From Moduliflexus sp964602655 (lineage in GTDB: Bacteria > Moduliflexota > Moduliflexia > Moduliflexales > Moduliflexaceae), in assembly GCA_964602655.1 (NCBI GenBank), contig CAZRSF010000009.1:48609-112608 (forward strand): a stretch of 64,000 nt of DNA, read 5' to 3'. The notes beneath the pieces were generated by a model that saw nothing but the letters and a program-made list of their open reading frames with translations, was not told where the DNA came from and made no database searches. Below are positions 55,461 to 64,000 of this stretch, one piece after another. The stretch's first letter is position 1. The number at the start of each line of letters is the position of its first letter. A program made the translations under genes and the position numbers.

Positions 55461-56750
55461 TTATTGTTCGTAATCTTCAATCTCTCTGAGCAACACTTGC
55501 TGTTCATCTTCCAAGGCTTTCAGAACCGGCTTCGCGCCGCTGGTGATCGCTGTCCAGGCTTCGTTCACTCGTCCCCATCCTCGCGAACTATACTGAAAGA
55601 CTTCCTGTACTGGCATTTCTTTCGCCATTTCAATTAACAGCAATGCGACTTGCTGTCCGCCATACACCGGATACTGTTTCTTAAATTCTTCAGCATCCCA
55701 GTCGGTAGAAATCGGGGAAAGAATGCCGCTGCTGGCAAATTTCGGCCCGCCGATTCCTGGCGCATAGTTCATATATTCCAACACTTGATAGGCAAATTCA
55801 GGATATTCGCAGCCAACGGTGATCGCTTTATACGAGCCGCCCCATGCCGCTGTGCGCGGGCCGCCTTTGGTCCAGGCCGGCAGCGGTCTGGCTTTCATTT
55901 TGCCTTCGACAGCGGTGCCGGTTAACGGTTCAAGCGAGCCATTCAACCACCAATCCGGCGTGGTAAGGGCTAATAAGCGGCCTTCTTTGATATGATCCCA
56001 GACGGCAGCCCAATCCTGTTCCATAATCAAGCCTTCTTTATGCCAACCATACAATTTTTCCAACTGCGCGACAAAATCGGGATTCGTCAATTGCGGAATG
56101 CCGTTTTCATCTTCTAATTTAATGCCGGCTTGCTGCATCATCATCTGGCCGATGGAATACCAAACTCCCATAATCGGATAGACATCCTGTTTGCCGTCGC
56201 CATCTTTATCAACGGCCACTTTTTTGCCAGCGGCAAAAAAATCGTCCCAGGTTTCAATCGTCGCCATGTCAACGCCGGCAGCTTTCCAAGCTTCTTCATT
56301 ATAAATCAGCACTGAAGGATGCACATCATTCGGCAGGCCGTATTGATGTCCGCCGAAATTGTATTTGGCAAGGCGGGCAGGCACAATCTGCGGGACAAGT
56401 TTGGAATCTTTGGTGTAATCTTCTAACGGGATGAGCAATGAGCGTTCTGGATCAGGATGAGAAATTAACACCGCATCATCGCCATAGCCGTCAATAATAT
56501 CCGGCCAGCCGTCGCCAGAGGTTGATGCGCTGCGCAGACGGGTCAGCATCGTTTGCTGATCCAGCAGTTCCATTTCAAGGGTAATGCCGAACTGTTTTTC
56601 AATATCCGCTTTCCGATCTTCGACTTCCTTAAAATTGTTTGCTGTAAACGACCAGAAGACAAGCTTTTCAGGCTTATCTGCTGCAAAACTGCTCGCAGCC
56701 AATCCCATCAGAGCCACAAGACCGAGACCTGCAATAATCAATTTTCTCAT
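55461..56750 (-). CDS. Extracellular sugar-binding protein (MalE type)
   Basis: 429 residues with signal peptide MRKLIIAGLGLVALMGLAAS (cleavage after SFA) and ribosome site gggagg. Family 1 extracellular solute-binding fold: LVFWSFTANNFKEVED, ADIEKQFGITLEMELLDQQT, DDAVLISHPDPE, YGLPNDVHPSVLIYNEEAWK and GVWYSIGQMMMQQ. It binds an oligosaccharide or glycoside and feeds the two downstream permeases. Transcribed divergently from the GntR/LacI hybrid, its likely regulator. Confidence 0.93.
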   Translation of the reverse strand: MRKLIIAGLGLVALMGLAASSFAADKPEKLVFWSFTANNFKEVEDRKADIEKQFGITLEMELLDQQTMLTRLRSASTSGDGWPDIIDGYGDDAVLISHPDPERSLLIPLEDYTKDSKLVPQIVPARLAKYNFGGHQYGLPNDVHPSVLIYNEEAWKAAGVDMATIETWDDFFAAGKKVAVDKDGDGKQDVYPIMGVWYSIGQMMMQQAGIKLEDENGIPQLTNPDFVAQLEKLYGWHKEGLIMEQDWAAVWDHIKEGRLLALTTPDWWLNGSLEPLTGTAVEGKMKARPLPAWTKGGPRTAAWGGSYKAITVGCEYPEFAYQVLEYMNYAPGIGGPKFASSGILSPISTDWDAEEFKKQYPVYGGQQVALLLIEMAKEMPVQEVFQYSSRGWGRVNEAWTAITSGAKPVLKALEDEQQVLLREIEDYEQ

Positions 56751-57017
56751 AAGAGAACCTCCCTGTTGTTCACATGTTTTCGCGGAGGCGAAAACGATGT
56801 GATCGTTAGATGACGATATGTAAACAACAAATTGCTTCGTACAGGTTTATCAGAAACAACACTGTTTCCGTTATCCTGATGAAGCGGACAAGCGCATACG
56901 CTTGATACGATACACAAAAAATCAGACAATCATATCTGTCAAGCATATTTTTCATTATTTTTCCAACTTATCAGAATAGGTATGTCATGAATTTGATAAA
57001 TTTTGATTCTATCTATA

Positions 57018-57035
57018 CATACATGTATGCGTACA
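57018..57035. promoter_or_regulatory. Candidate operator for the GntR/LacI hybrid
   Basis: Perfect 12-base palindrome catacatgtatg, overlapped by tgtatgcgtaca (two paired halves, tgta-N4-taca). These resemble AraR-type boxes (tgtacgtaca). Confidence 0.5.
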
Positions 57036-57190
57036 ATTATGTGAGGTGTTGATTTTTGCGCGTGGCAGCCAGGAGACGCATTTGAATCGAATGCGGTTTA
57101 TTTTGTAGAGAGTGTTGCAATCTGCGTGTAGAGTTTCACACAAAAAAAAGATTGACATAAAATGATAGTTCTAAAAATATTCTTTCATAT

Positions 57191-57202
57191 CTGTACGGAC
57201 AG
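57191..57202. promoter_or_regulatory. Second candidate operator
   Basis: ctgtacggacag, near-palindromic with ctgt/acag ends, 31 bases before the regulator start. Suits autoregulation. Confidence 0.4.
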
Positions 57203-57233
57203 GTTTTGGGTATAACCTTATCGGGAATGCGTT

Positions 57234-58340
57234 ATGAAAATTATTACAACTAATTCAACGCCGAAATATCTCCAACTCAAAGAGTTGTTGACAAAGCATT
57301 TTGAGAATGAGCGTTATACTGCCGGTCAGAAGATTCCTTCCGAAAGCGAGTTAATGCAGCAATTTGATGTCAGCCGCAGCACCGTCAGGCAGGCGTTAGC
57401 TGAATTAGTAAATGACCGACGTATTTATAAAAAAGCGGGCAGCGGCAGTTTTTTCTCAGGGGAACAAGAAAAAGAGGACAGTCAACCCAGCCACCTGATC
57501 GGAGTGATTACGGCGCTCCCTTCATATATTTACCCGCAAATTGTGCAGGGAATCAATGATGTTGCGTATAACAAACAGTATAATATTATTTTAGGAACGT
57601 CACATGCCGATTGGGAACAAGAGTTGGCCTGCCTGGATCAACTCTTGGAGCGAGGCATTGATGGGCTGATTCTCGAACCGTCGGACAGCATTCATCATCT
57701 TCGAGATTCGGGGTTTTTCGAACGTCTGGCGGCGCTGTCGGTGCCGATTGTGCTGATTAACTGGGTGCTTGACGTGCCAAACGTGTCGTGCATTTCGCTT
57801 GACGACGTCGCTGGCGGTTTTCGTGCGACAAGCTACCTGATCGAGGCAGGCCACCGCCGAATTGCCTGTCTTTACCCTGAAAATTTGCCTGGGCAGCAAC
57901 GCTATCAAGGATACCGGAACGCGCTCAAAACTCATGGAATTGCCCCAGACGCTCGTCTGGAAAAGCCGACAAGCGTCTTCAATTGGAATCAAACCGATTA
58001 TATTCGCAAATTGATGAAAGAACTGATAGATTTAGGTGATGAACGCCCGTCGGCGGTGTTTTGCTTCAACGATCATGCCGCGCTGCGGATGTATGCGACC
58101 ATTCGCGAAGCCGGGCTGAGAGTGCCTGACGATATTTCGCTGATGGGTTTCGATGATTATGAAATGTCGGCGTTAGCCGAAGTGCCGCTGACGACCATGG
58201 GGCATCCCAAAGATCGACTCGGCAAGTGGGCAGCGGAAATCCTCTTCGAACAAATTGAACACAGCGCCCCGAACACAACCATCCGCCTCACCATGGAACC
58301 CACCATTATCGTGCGTGATTCAGTCAAATCATTGAAATAA
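57234..58340 (+). CDS. GntR/LacI hybrid transcriptional regulator (AraR type)
   Basis: 368 residues. N-terminal GntR winged helix (QLKELLTKHFENERYTAGQK, IPSESELMQQFDVSRSTVRQ; about 12-70) followed by a LacI-type sugar-binding domain: HLIGVITALPSYIYPQIVQG, ISLDDVAGGFRATSYLIEAG, PSAVFCFNDHAALRMYATIR, ISLMGFDDYEMSALAEVPLT. This fusion is the arrangement of AraR of Bacillus. Divergent from a MalEFG-type operon, so it likely represses that operon until sugar is present. A strong promoter and the first phosphatase gene follow, so it may also control them. Confidence 0.92.
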   Translation: MKIITTNSTPKYLQLKELLTKHFENERYTAGQKIPSESELMQQFDVSRSTVRQALAELVNDRRIYKKAGSGSFFSGEQEKEDSQPSHLIGVITALPSYIYPQIVQGINDVAYNKQYNIILGTSHADWEQELACLDQLLERGIDGLILEPSDSIHHLRDSGFFERLAALSVPIVLINWVLDVPNVSCISLDDVAGGFRATSYLIEAGHRRIACLYPENLPGQQRYQGYRNALKTHGIAPDARLEKPTSVFNWNQTDYIRKLMKELIDLGDERPSAVFCFNDHAALRMYATIREAGLRVPDDISLMGFDDYEMSALAEVPLTTMGHPKDRLGKWAAEILFEQIEHSAPNTTIRLTMEPTIIVRDSVKSLK

Positions 58341-58435
58341 AAATGCCAGAAGATTCTCATTATTTCTATGCAGCCTTCTGAATATCAGGGAGGCTTTTCT
58401 TTCCGTCTTTGTTCCATTTTACCCAAAAATTCGCA

Positions 58436-58464
58436 TTGACATTGTCCCCGCTGAATGCTATACA
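58436..58464 (+). promoter_or_regulatory. Sigma-70-type promoter of the phosphatase pair
   Basis: TTGACA, exactly 17 bases, TATACA, about 105 bases before the first phosphatase start. This suggests its own transcript rather than read-through from the regulator. Confidence 0.7.
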
Positions 58465-58569
58465 TACCATAATAAACCTTCGTCATGTTATCCATGCGCC
58501 GAGGCTGTTTTGGCAAGCTGCCAACAAAACCCTATAAAAATATGACAGTTCGAAAAAGGGGGGGAACAA

Positions 58570-60939
58570 ATGACAGAGATTCGCGAATACGATATCGAGC
58601 GGGATGCTGCTGTCTATGCGCTGATTACGTTTAAGCGCAAAGGCAAGCAATACGAAGAGAAAAATTCGAATGCCTTTTTCCCGGTCTATGTTGGCATGGT
58701 TGACGCCGCATTAGCGATTGACCCGGCCATTCGCATCGAATGGCATGGCCCCTACACCTGGGATCCGGTCGCGCAATGTCAGGATATTCAACAATTAATT
58801 GCCCGGCAGGCAGATGGGATTGTCGTCACCGCTGCCGGGGCAAATGCCCTGAATTCAGCGATTAATGACGCGATTCAGGCTGGCATTCCGGTGATTAATT
58901 TTGATTCCGATTCTCCGGACAGCAACCGCTTGACTTTTATCGGAACCAATAATTTCAAAGCGGGCTATCGAGCGGGGCAGACAATGGCGGAATGGCTTGC
59001 TGGACAGGGCAATGTGTTAATTGCCAATATTCCGAACGCCGATCAACTGGAAGCGCGCGTCCAGGGATTTCTCGCCGCAATGCGCGAGTATGCCCCGCAA
59101 TCGTCGGTCTATATCAGCAATGAAATGCCGAGCGCCGAGGCGGGGGAAACGCAGGAACATCAATCCATGCGTTGGCGTCATCTCCTCATGCGCAAAATAG
59201 AGGAAACCCCTGATATTCGCGGCGTGTTTATGACATTTGGCGAATCCGGCTCTGCGCTGATTGACGCGATTGATGAATTGCATTACCAGAAGACCATTTA
59301 TGGCTTGGTGTTCGATGTTGATGCGACAGCCATAAAATTGGTCGGGACAGACCGGCTGCGCGGAGTGATGGAACAAGATATGTATCTCATGGGCTATCTC
59401 TCCATGATTTTAGCGTATGCCGCCCGCCATGCGCCGGAGATGCCGACCAAACAGGATGGCCGCTGGCGCATCGCCGCGCTGCAAAACTTTCTTGATGCGC
59501 ATCCCAATCTGCTGCCTGAAACAGCGCGGAAGCTGCGCAAGATCATGCAGGAGCTTGACGTTCAGGAGCCAACTTGTTCCATTGATACCGGAATTCAAGT
59601 CTTAGGGAAAATGGAGATTCTTGAGGTCGTGGCCAATGATTTTGAGAACATGCGCGAATCGCTCTCCGATAAAATTGACGCCTTAGGCGATGAAATTCAG
59701 GTGAGAACACGCGCGGAACGCGAACTCCGCCTCCTGAACGAGCAGCTTGAACAGCGCGTGAAGGAACGCACCGCAGAAATCGCCCGGCAAAAGTATATTC
59801 TGGATGCGTTTATGGCGAACGTGCCGGACAGTATTTATTTCAAAGACCGCGAAAGCCGATTTATTCAAGTAAACCGCACATTGGCGCAGAATATTGGCGT
59901 GGATGATCCCGACCTGCTACGCGGCAAAAGCGATTTTGATCTTTTTCCTGAAGCATTAGCGCGTTCGGCGTATGATACTGAGCAGCAGATTCTTCGGACA
60001 GGACAGCCAATATTATCGTTAGAAGAGGCTGATCCTCGCGGCTTATGGATGTTGACAAGTAAAATGCCGTTGCGCGACGAACATGGCGCGATTATCGGCA
60101 CGTTCGGCATCTCCCGCGATATTACGCCATTAAAGGTCGCTCAACATCAGGTGGAACAGTTGAACGAACAACTGAAGCAAGAAAACCTACGCATGGGCAC
60201 GGAGCTCGATGTCGCCCGCCGCCTCCAGCAGATGGTGCTCCCCATGCCGCATGAATTGACGCAGATTCCCGGCCTGGAGATTGTCGGCTATATGCAGCCT
60301 GCCGAGGAAGTCGGCGGCGATTATTATGACGTGCTCTCCTGTCAAGCCGGACGGGTCTGTATCGGTATCGGCGATGTCACCGGACACGGGCTGGAAAGCG
60401 GCATCTTGATGTTGATGACGCAGACGGCCATTCGGACGCTGGTTGATCGGGGCGAAACCGATCCGGTGATCTTTTTGAACACGATCAATCGCGTCCTGTA
60501 TCACAATATTCAACGCATGGGCATCGATCACAGCCTGACACTCGCGATGGTGAATTATCAAGACGGACAATTACGGCTGATCGGTCAGCACGAAGAAGCG
60601 CTGGTCGTGCGACACGACGGGCGGATCGAACGCATGGATACGATTGACCTCGGTTTTCCGCTCGGCATGGTGGATGACATTCGCGAATGGATCGCCGAGG
60701 CGACGATGACGCTTGCCTCCGGCGACGGCGTTGTCCTCTATACGGATGGCATTACGGAAGCGCAGAATGCGGCAGGCGACATGTATGGGCTTGAGCGGCT
60801 CTGCGCGGTGATCACTGCTCATTGGCGCGATGCGAGCGCCGAGGCCATCAAAGAGGCGATTGTTGAGGATGTCCGCGCCTTCGTTGGCGGCGCGCTGGTG
60901 TATGATGACGTGACGCTGGTCGTATTAAAACAACAATAA
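58570..60939 (+). CDS. Cytoplasmic sugar-binding domain fused to PAS and SpoIIE-type PP2C phosphatase
   Basis: 789 residues, no signal peptide. About 1-310 is a type-1 periplasmic-binding-like fold (GIVVTAAGANALNSAINDAI, VINFDSDSPDSNRLTFIGTN, VLIANIPNADQLEARVQGFL) facing the cytosol. A helical linker leads to a PAS domain from about 413 (VPDSIYFKDRESRFIQVNRT, ending FGISRDITPL). The C-terminal 220 residues are a RsbU/SpoIIE-type PP2C: VARRLQQMVLPMP, GGDYYDVL (about 580), IGDVTGHGLESG, VVLYTDGITEAQ, YDDVTLVVLK, with all metal-site Asp present. Expected to dephosphorylate a STAS anti-anti-sigma partner on sugar binding (inference). The ribosome site is a G-rich run. Tandem paralogue follows. 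Confidence 0.9.
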   Translation: MTEIREYDIERDAAVYALITFKRKGKQYEEKNSNAFFPVYVGMVDAALAIDPAIRIEWHGPYTWDPVAQCQDIQQLIARQADGIVVTAAGANALNSAINDAIQAGIPVINFDSDSPDSNRLTFIGTNNFKAGYRAGQTMAEWLAGQGNVLIANIPNADQLEARVQGFLAAMREYAPQSSVYISNEMPSAEAGETQEHQSMRWRHLLMRKIEETPDIRGVFMTFGESGSALIDAIDELHYQKTIYGLVFDVDATAIKLVGTDRLRGVMEQDMYLMGYLSMILAYAARHAPEMPTKQDGRWRIAALQNFLDAHPNLLPETARKLRKIMQELDVQEPTCSIDTGIQVLGKMEILEVVANDFENMRESLSDKIDALGDEIQVRTRAERELRLLNEQLEQRVKERTAEIARQKYILDAFMANVPDSIYFKDRESRFIQVNRTLAQNIGVDDPDLLRGKSDFDLFPEALARSAYDTEQQILRTGQPILSLEEADPRGLWMLTSKMPLRDEHGAIIGTFGISRDITPLKVAQHQVEQLNEQLKQENLRMGTELDVARRLQQMVLPMPHELTQIPGLEIVGYMQPAEEVGGDYYDVLSCQAGRVCIGIGDVTGHGLESGILMLMTQTAIRTLVDRGETDPVIFLNTINRVLYHNIQRMGIDHSLTLAMVNYQDGQLRLIGQHEEALVVRHDGRIERMDTIDLGFPLGMVDDIREWIAEATMTLASGDGVVLYTDGITEAQNAAGDMYGLERLCAVITAHWRDASAEAIKEAIVEDVRAFVGGALVYDDVTLVVLKQQ

Positions 60940-60975
60940 CAGGAGACTTTTCAGCGTTCCTTGAGGCCGTTTATC

Positions 60976-63897
60976 ATGAAAAATTTATTCTCGACAGGCG
61001 CATCCCGCCCAACAATTGGCTTTCTGACGACGAACATCGGCAAGGATCAAGCGAGTATCAATACCTGGTTGGGAATTATTGACGCTGCGCAGAAGTATGA
61101 TGTTGATTTGGTCTGCTTTATCGGTGATGAATTGCAATCACATAAAGGATTTCAGGATCAGGGCAATCTCATATATGACCTGGTCGGGGCAGCGAATGTT
61201 GATGGCTTGATTATATGGAATAGTGCCCTGAGCAATTTTATCGGCAAGGAGGCATTCTCGATCTTCTGTGAACGATTCCAGCCGCTGCCAATGGTTGATC
61301 TGGTTGATTTGAACGAGCCTGCGACAGAAAGCTTCGAATATCGCGGGATGCGGGTCATGTTACACCATCTCCTTCATGAACATGGGTATCGCCGGATCGC
61401 CTTTATTCGCGGACCGGACGGCAATGCCACCGCCGAGAAACGGTATGCCGCCTATCCGGACGCGTTAATCGCGCATGGGATTCCATTCGACCCAGACCTG
61501 GTTGTGATGCCAGGCTATTGGTCGGAAGCCTCCGGACAGGAAGCCATCCGTATTTTGCTTGACGAGCGGCATGCGCAATTCGAGGCCGTGCTGACAGCCA
61601 GCGACGGATTGGCTATTGGGGCAATGACGGCGTTACAGACGCGCGGCTTACGAATCCCGCAGGATGTTGCTGTCGCAAGCTTTGATAATATTCCCGATGC
61701 CTGCGTCGTCACTCCGCCGCTCACGACAATCCCTTTTCCTCTTCGAATCAGAGGAGAACGGGCGATAACGGCGCTGTTAGCAAAGATCAGACCCCACAAC
61801 CTGCTCCCTCAGGTGATATTGCCGACGGATATCGTGATTCGCCGCTCATGCGGATGCTTTGCGTTGCCGATGACACAGATTGCCGTCGAGTTGAGCCGCC
61901 TTCCGGCCAAAACGCTCTCTGCCTTTACGGCCACCTCGCGCGAGTCTTTGCTCTCGGAGCTTGCGCGTTTCGTCAGCCAGCCGGTCGTCGCGGCTCCCTG
62001 GCTCGAACAATTAGTAGATGCGTTGTATTGCGACCTTACGGAGAGTGACCGGAAAAATTTTTTGACGACCGTTGATCTGATTTTGAATGCTGTCATGCGG
62101 GCTGAACAGGACGTGGCAGAATGGCATGCCGTACTCTCCGAACTGCGGCGGCAGATGTTGCCATACCTCGATGATTCGATAGCACGGTTAAAGGCCGAAG
62201 ACCTCTGGCAGCAAGCGCGTTTCCTGATTAGCGAGACCATGCAGCGCGCTCAGGCCTACCATATACTGCAAGCGGAACGTCGCGCGCAAGTGGTGCGGGA
62301 CATTGGCGCAACGTTAATTACGACCTTCGATATCGCGCAATTATTAGACATCCTGGCCGATGGACTGCCGCGTTTAGGTATTCCAGGATGTTATCTCGCC
62401 TTATACGCGCATCTGGATCGTCCGACGGAATCGGCCAGATTGATTTTTGCCTACAATCATCATGGGCGTGTCTCATTGGAGCCGGGCGGACGCGAATTTC
62501 CCACGAGAGAATTAGTGCCGGCAGACATCCTTCCGGCAGATCATCGAACCACATTGATCATCGAACCTCTGTATTTTCGCATGAACCAATTAGGACTGAT
62601 CGTGTTCGAGGTCGGGCCGCGCGACGCCCCAATCTATGATATTCTCCGCGACCAGATCAGCAGCGCGCTCGAAGGGGCGTTGTTAGTGGAACGAGAACAT
62701 GCCCAGGCAGTTGAAATCGCCCGGCAAAAATATGTGCTGGATACCTTTATGGCGAATGTGCCGGATTCCATCTACTTTAAAGACCGCGACAGCCGAGTCA
62801 CGTTGGCGAATTCATCGCTCTCGCGTCTGTTAGGGTATCCCACCCCTGCCGCCATCATTGGCAAATCGGATTTTGACTTTTTTCCGGAGGAGCAAGCCCG
62901 CCCGAAATACGACCAGGAGCAGGAGATTATCAGCACAGGCGAGCCGCTGCTTGCGCTGGAAGAACCCGATGCGGCAGGGCGCTGGGCGCTGACGACCAAA
63001 ATGCCGCTGCGCGACGAATATGGCGAGATCATCGGTACGTTCGGCATCTCGCGCGACATCACGCCACTGAAAAACGCGCAGAAACAGGTCGAAGACGCCT
63101 ACGCGGAAATCCAGAAGCTGAACGAACAATTAAAGCGGGAAAATCTTCGCATGGGGGCGGAGCTTGAGGTCGCGCGACGCCTCCAGCAGATGGTGCTGCC
63201 GATGCCGGAAGAATTAACCCGGATTCCCGGCCTGGAGATTGTCGGCTATATGCAGCCCGCCGAGGAAGTCGGCGGCGATTATTACGACGTGCTGCATTGT
63301 CAGCAGGGGCGCGTCTGTATCGGGATCGGCGACGTGACCGGGCATGGCCTGGAAAGCGGGGTCTTGATGTTGATGACGCAAACCGCGATCCGCACTCTCG
63401 TAGATCGCGGCGAAACCGATCCGGTCATCTTTTTGAACACCATCAATCGCGTATTGTATCAGAATATTCAGCGCATGGGCGTGGATCGCAGCCTGACACT
63501 CGCGATGGTGAATTATCAGAATGGGCAATTGCGGATCATCGGCCAGCATGAGGAAGCCTTAGTCGTGCGACGCGACGGACGGATCGAACGCATGGACACG
63601 ATGGAACTCGGCTTTCCACTCGGCATGGTGGATGACATTCGGCAATGGGTGGCCGAGGCCACGATGACGCTTGCCCCAGGCGATGGCGTGGTGCTCTACA
63701 CCGATGGCATCACCGAAGCGCAGAATGCGACAAACCACTTCTATGGTCTTGAGCGGCTCTGCGCAGTCATCAGCGCGAATTGGCGCGATGCGAGCGCGGA
63801 GGCCGTCAAAGAGGCGATTGTGGCCGATGTTCGCGCCTTTGTGGGCGACGCGCAGGTCTATGATGATGTGACGCTGGTCGTATTGAAACAACAATAG
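60976..63897 (+). CDS. LacI-type sugar-binding domain fused to GAF-like, PAS and SpoIIE-type PP2C
   Basis: 973 residues from ATG 60976 (gaggcc upstream; the TTG at 60961 is less likely). About 1-285 is a LacI-type sugar-binding domain without helix-turn-helix (PTIGFLTTNIGKDQASINTW, FEAVLTASDGLAIGAMTALQ, VAVASFDNIPDACVVTPPLT), ending in the RRSCGCF motif (about 288). Helices and a GAF-like domain (about 440-575) follow, then PAS from about 590 (ANVPDSIYFKDRDS) and the PP2C with GGDYYDV (about 765), DVTGHGLESG, LYTDGITEAQ and YDDVTLVVLK. The last 330 residues are nearly identical to the upstream gene, a recent tandem duplication. No signal peptide. Confidence 0.9.
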   Translation: MKNLFSTGASRPTIGFLTTNIGKDQASINTWLGIIDAAQKYDVDLVCFIGDELQSHKGFQDQGNLIYDLVGAANVDGLIIWNSALSNFIGKEAFSIFCERFQPLPMVDLVDLNEPATESFEYRGMRVMLHHLLHEHGYRRIAFIRGPDGNATAEKRYAAYPDALIAHGIPFDPDLVVMPGYWSEASGQEAIRILLDERHAQFEAVLTASDGLAIGAMTALQTRGLRIPQDVAVASFDNIPDACVVTPPLTTIPFPLRIRGERAITALLAKIRPHNLLPQVILPTDIVIRRSCGCFALPMTQIAVELSRLPAKTLSAFTATSRESLLSELARFVSQPVVAAPWLEQLVDALYCDLTESDRKNFLTTVDLILNAVMRAEQDVAEWHAVLSELRRQMLPYLDDSIARLKAEDLWQQARFLISETMQRAQAYHILQAERRAQVVRDIGATLITTFDIAQLLDILADGLPRLGIPGCYLALYAHLDRPTESARLIFAYNHHGRVSLEPGGREFPTRELVPADILPADHRTTLIIEPLYFRMNQLGLIVFEVGPRDAPIYDILRDQISSALEGALLVEREHAQAVEIARQKYVLDTFMANVPDSIYFKDRDSRVTLANSSLSRLLGYPTPAAIIGKSDFDFFPEEQARPKYDQEQEIISTGEPLLALEEPDAAGRWALTTKMPLRDEYGEIIGTFGISRDITPLKNAQKQVEDAYAEIQKLNEQLKRENLRMGAELEVARRLQQMVLPMPEELTRIPGLEIVGYMQPAEEVGGDYYDVLHCQQGRVCIGIGDVTGHGLESGVLMLMTQTAIRTLVDRGETDPVIFLNTINRVLYQNIQRMGVDRSLTLAMVNYQNGQLRIIGQHEEALVVRRDGRIERMDTMELGFPLGMVDDIRQWVAEATMTLAPGDGVVLYTDGITEAQNATNHFYGLERLCAVISANWRDASAEAVKEAIVADVRAFVGDAQVYDDVTLVVLKQQ

Positions 63898-63947
63898 CAA
63901 CAGCAACGCGATGTGCAACTTTAGAATAAAGAACCCACCCCTTGCCC

Positions 63948-64000
63948 CTCCCAGGAGGGGAATTCGCCCTTCAGCAATTCTCGCATTCCCCTCCTGGGAG
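63948..64000. repeat. Inverted repeat cut by the window end
   Basis: Arms ctcccaggaggggaat (63948-63963) and attcccctcctgggag (63985-64000) are perfect 16-mers; the left arm overlaps its own small palindrome cccctcc-ca-ggagggg. Probably a terminator of the phosphatase transcript or another REP-like element. Confidence 0.65.

Larger units (their letters stand above)
56751..57233. other. Divergent control region
   Basis: The 483 bases between the importer and the regulator are AT-rich. They hold the palindromes at 57018-57035 and 57191-57202 and a ttgaca at 57152-57157 whose -10 (aaatat at +17) is poor. On the minus strand another ttgaca (56937-56942) lacks a good -10. Confidence 0.55.

Overview
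The window looks like one contig of a draft genome or metagenome bin: a run of ten N sits at 6656-6665 inside a gene, both ends are cut, and there are no rRNA or tRNA genes, no intact insertion sequence and no CRISPR array. The organism is a Gram-negative-type bacterium of roughly even base composition. Evidence for this is periplasmic binding proteins with signal peptides, an OmpA/MotB-type peptidoglycan-binding protein, an AMIN-amidase-LysM protein, and a PEP-CTERM protein that implies an exosortase elsewhere. Gene content (many sugar ABC systems, chemoreceptors, TPR/HEAT proteins, dispersed intergenic palindromes) would fit an uncultured heterotroph such as the KSB3/Modulibacteria filaments. 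That placement is a guess and cannot be proved from this DNA alone.

Layout. 1-4.4 kb: end of a TIM-barrel sugar isomerase, then a ribose-type ABC importer (ATPase, permease, binding protein). 4.5-7.2 kb: two unrecognised, AT-richer genes and an alpha/beta hydrolase broken by the N gap. 7.6-12.6 kb: a second sugar-binding protein directly followed by a triple-HAMP chemoreceptor, then an aldo/keto reductase. 12.6-15.9 kb: priA and radC. 16-20.3 kb: a PEP-CTERM protein, a small cysteine-cluster protein and a second chemoreceptor with the same sensor domain as the first. 20.5-28.9 kb: a mostly minus-strand block: a MotB-like protein with a repeat-built linker, a TPR/HEAT protein, a 185-residue unknown, an antitoxin/VapC pair coupled to a third unknown gene, plus a separate secreted protein and a TerB-like membrane protein. 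29-34 kb: dnaK, the pseudouridine catabolism pair psuG/psuK, and a GyrI-like gene truncated against toxin-antitoxin debris. 34-40.5 kb: a TPR protein with a dead M48-like domain, an amidohydrolase, a xylulokinase and a second VapC module. 40.6-53 kb: a two-subunit molybdenum hydroxylase without a flavin subunit, prmC, a ROK regulator, a ParB-like gene next to a spore-photoproduct-lyase-like radical SAM gene, a second cysteine-cluster protein, maf, an amidase, and an NCS2 nucleobase permease. 53-64 kb: a MalEFG-type sugar importer, a divergent GntR/LacI-hybrid regulator, and two tandem giant proteins that join a cytoplasmic sugar-binding domain to PAS and a SpoIIE/RsbU-type PP2C phosphatase.

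How it works together. The theme is sugar sensing and uptake: three binding-protein systems, a binding protein paired with a chemoreceptor, a ROK repressor, a GntR/LacI hybrid, and two intracellular sugar sensors that probably control a partner-switching (sigma/anti-sigma) cascade. A second theme is nucleobase salvage (psuGK, NCS2 permease, molybdenum hydroxylase). Intergenic spaces are full of several distinct palindrome families. In one family the stem flanks differ between copies in a compensating way, and one element supplies the last codons of psuK.

The strongest candidates for something undescribed are the tandem sugar-sensing PP2C proteins (58.5-63.9 kb), the MotB-like/TPR-HEAT block (22-29 kb) together with the protein at 34-36.7 kb that shares a domain with it, and the ParB-like plus radical SAM pair (46.2-48.4 kb).
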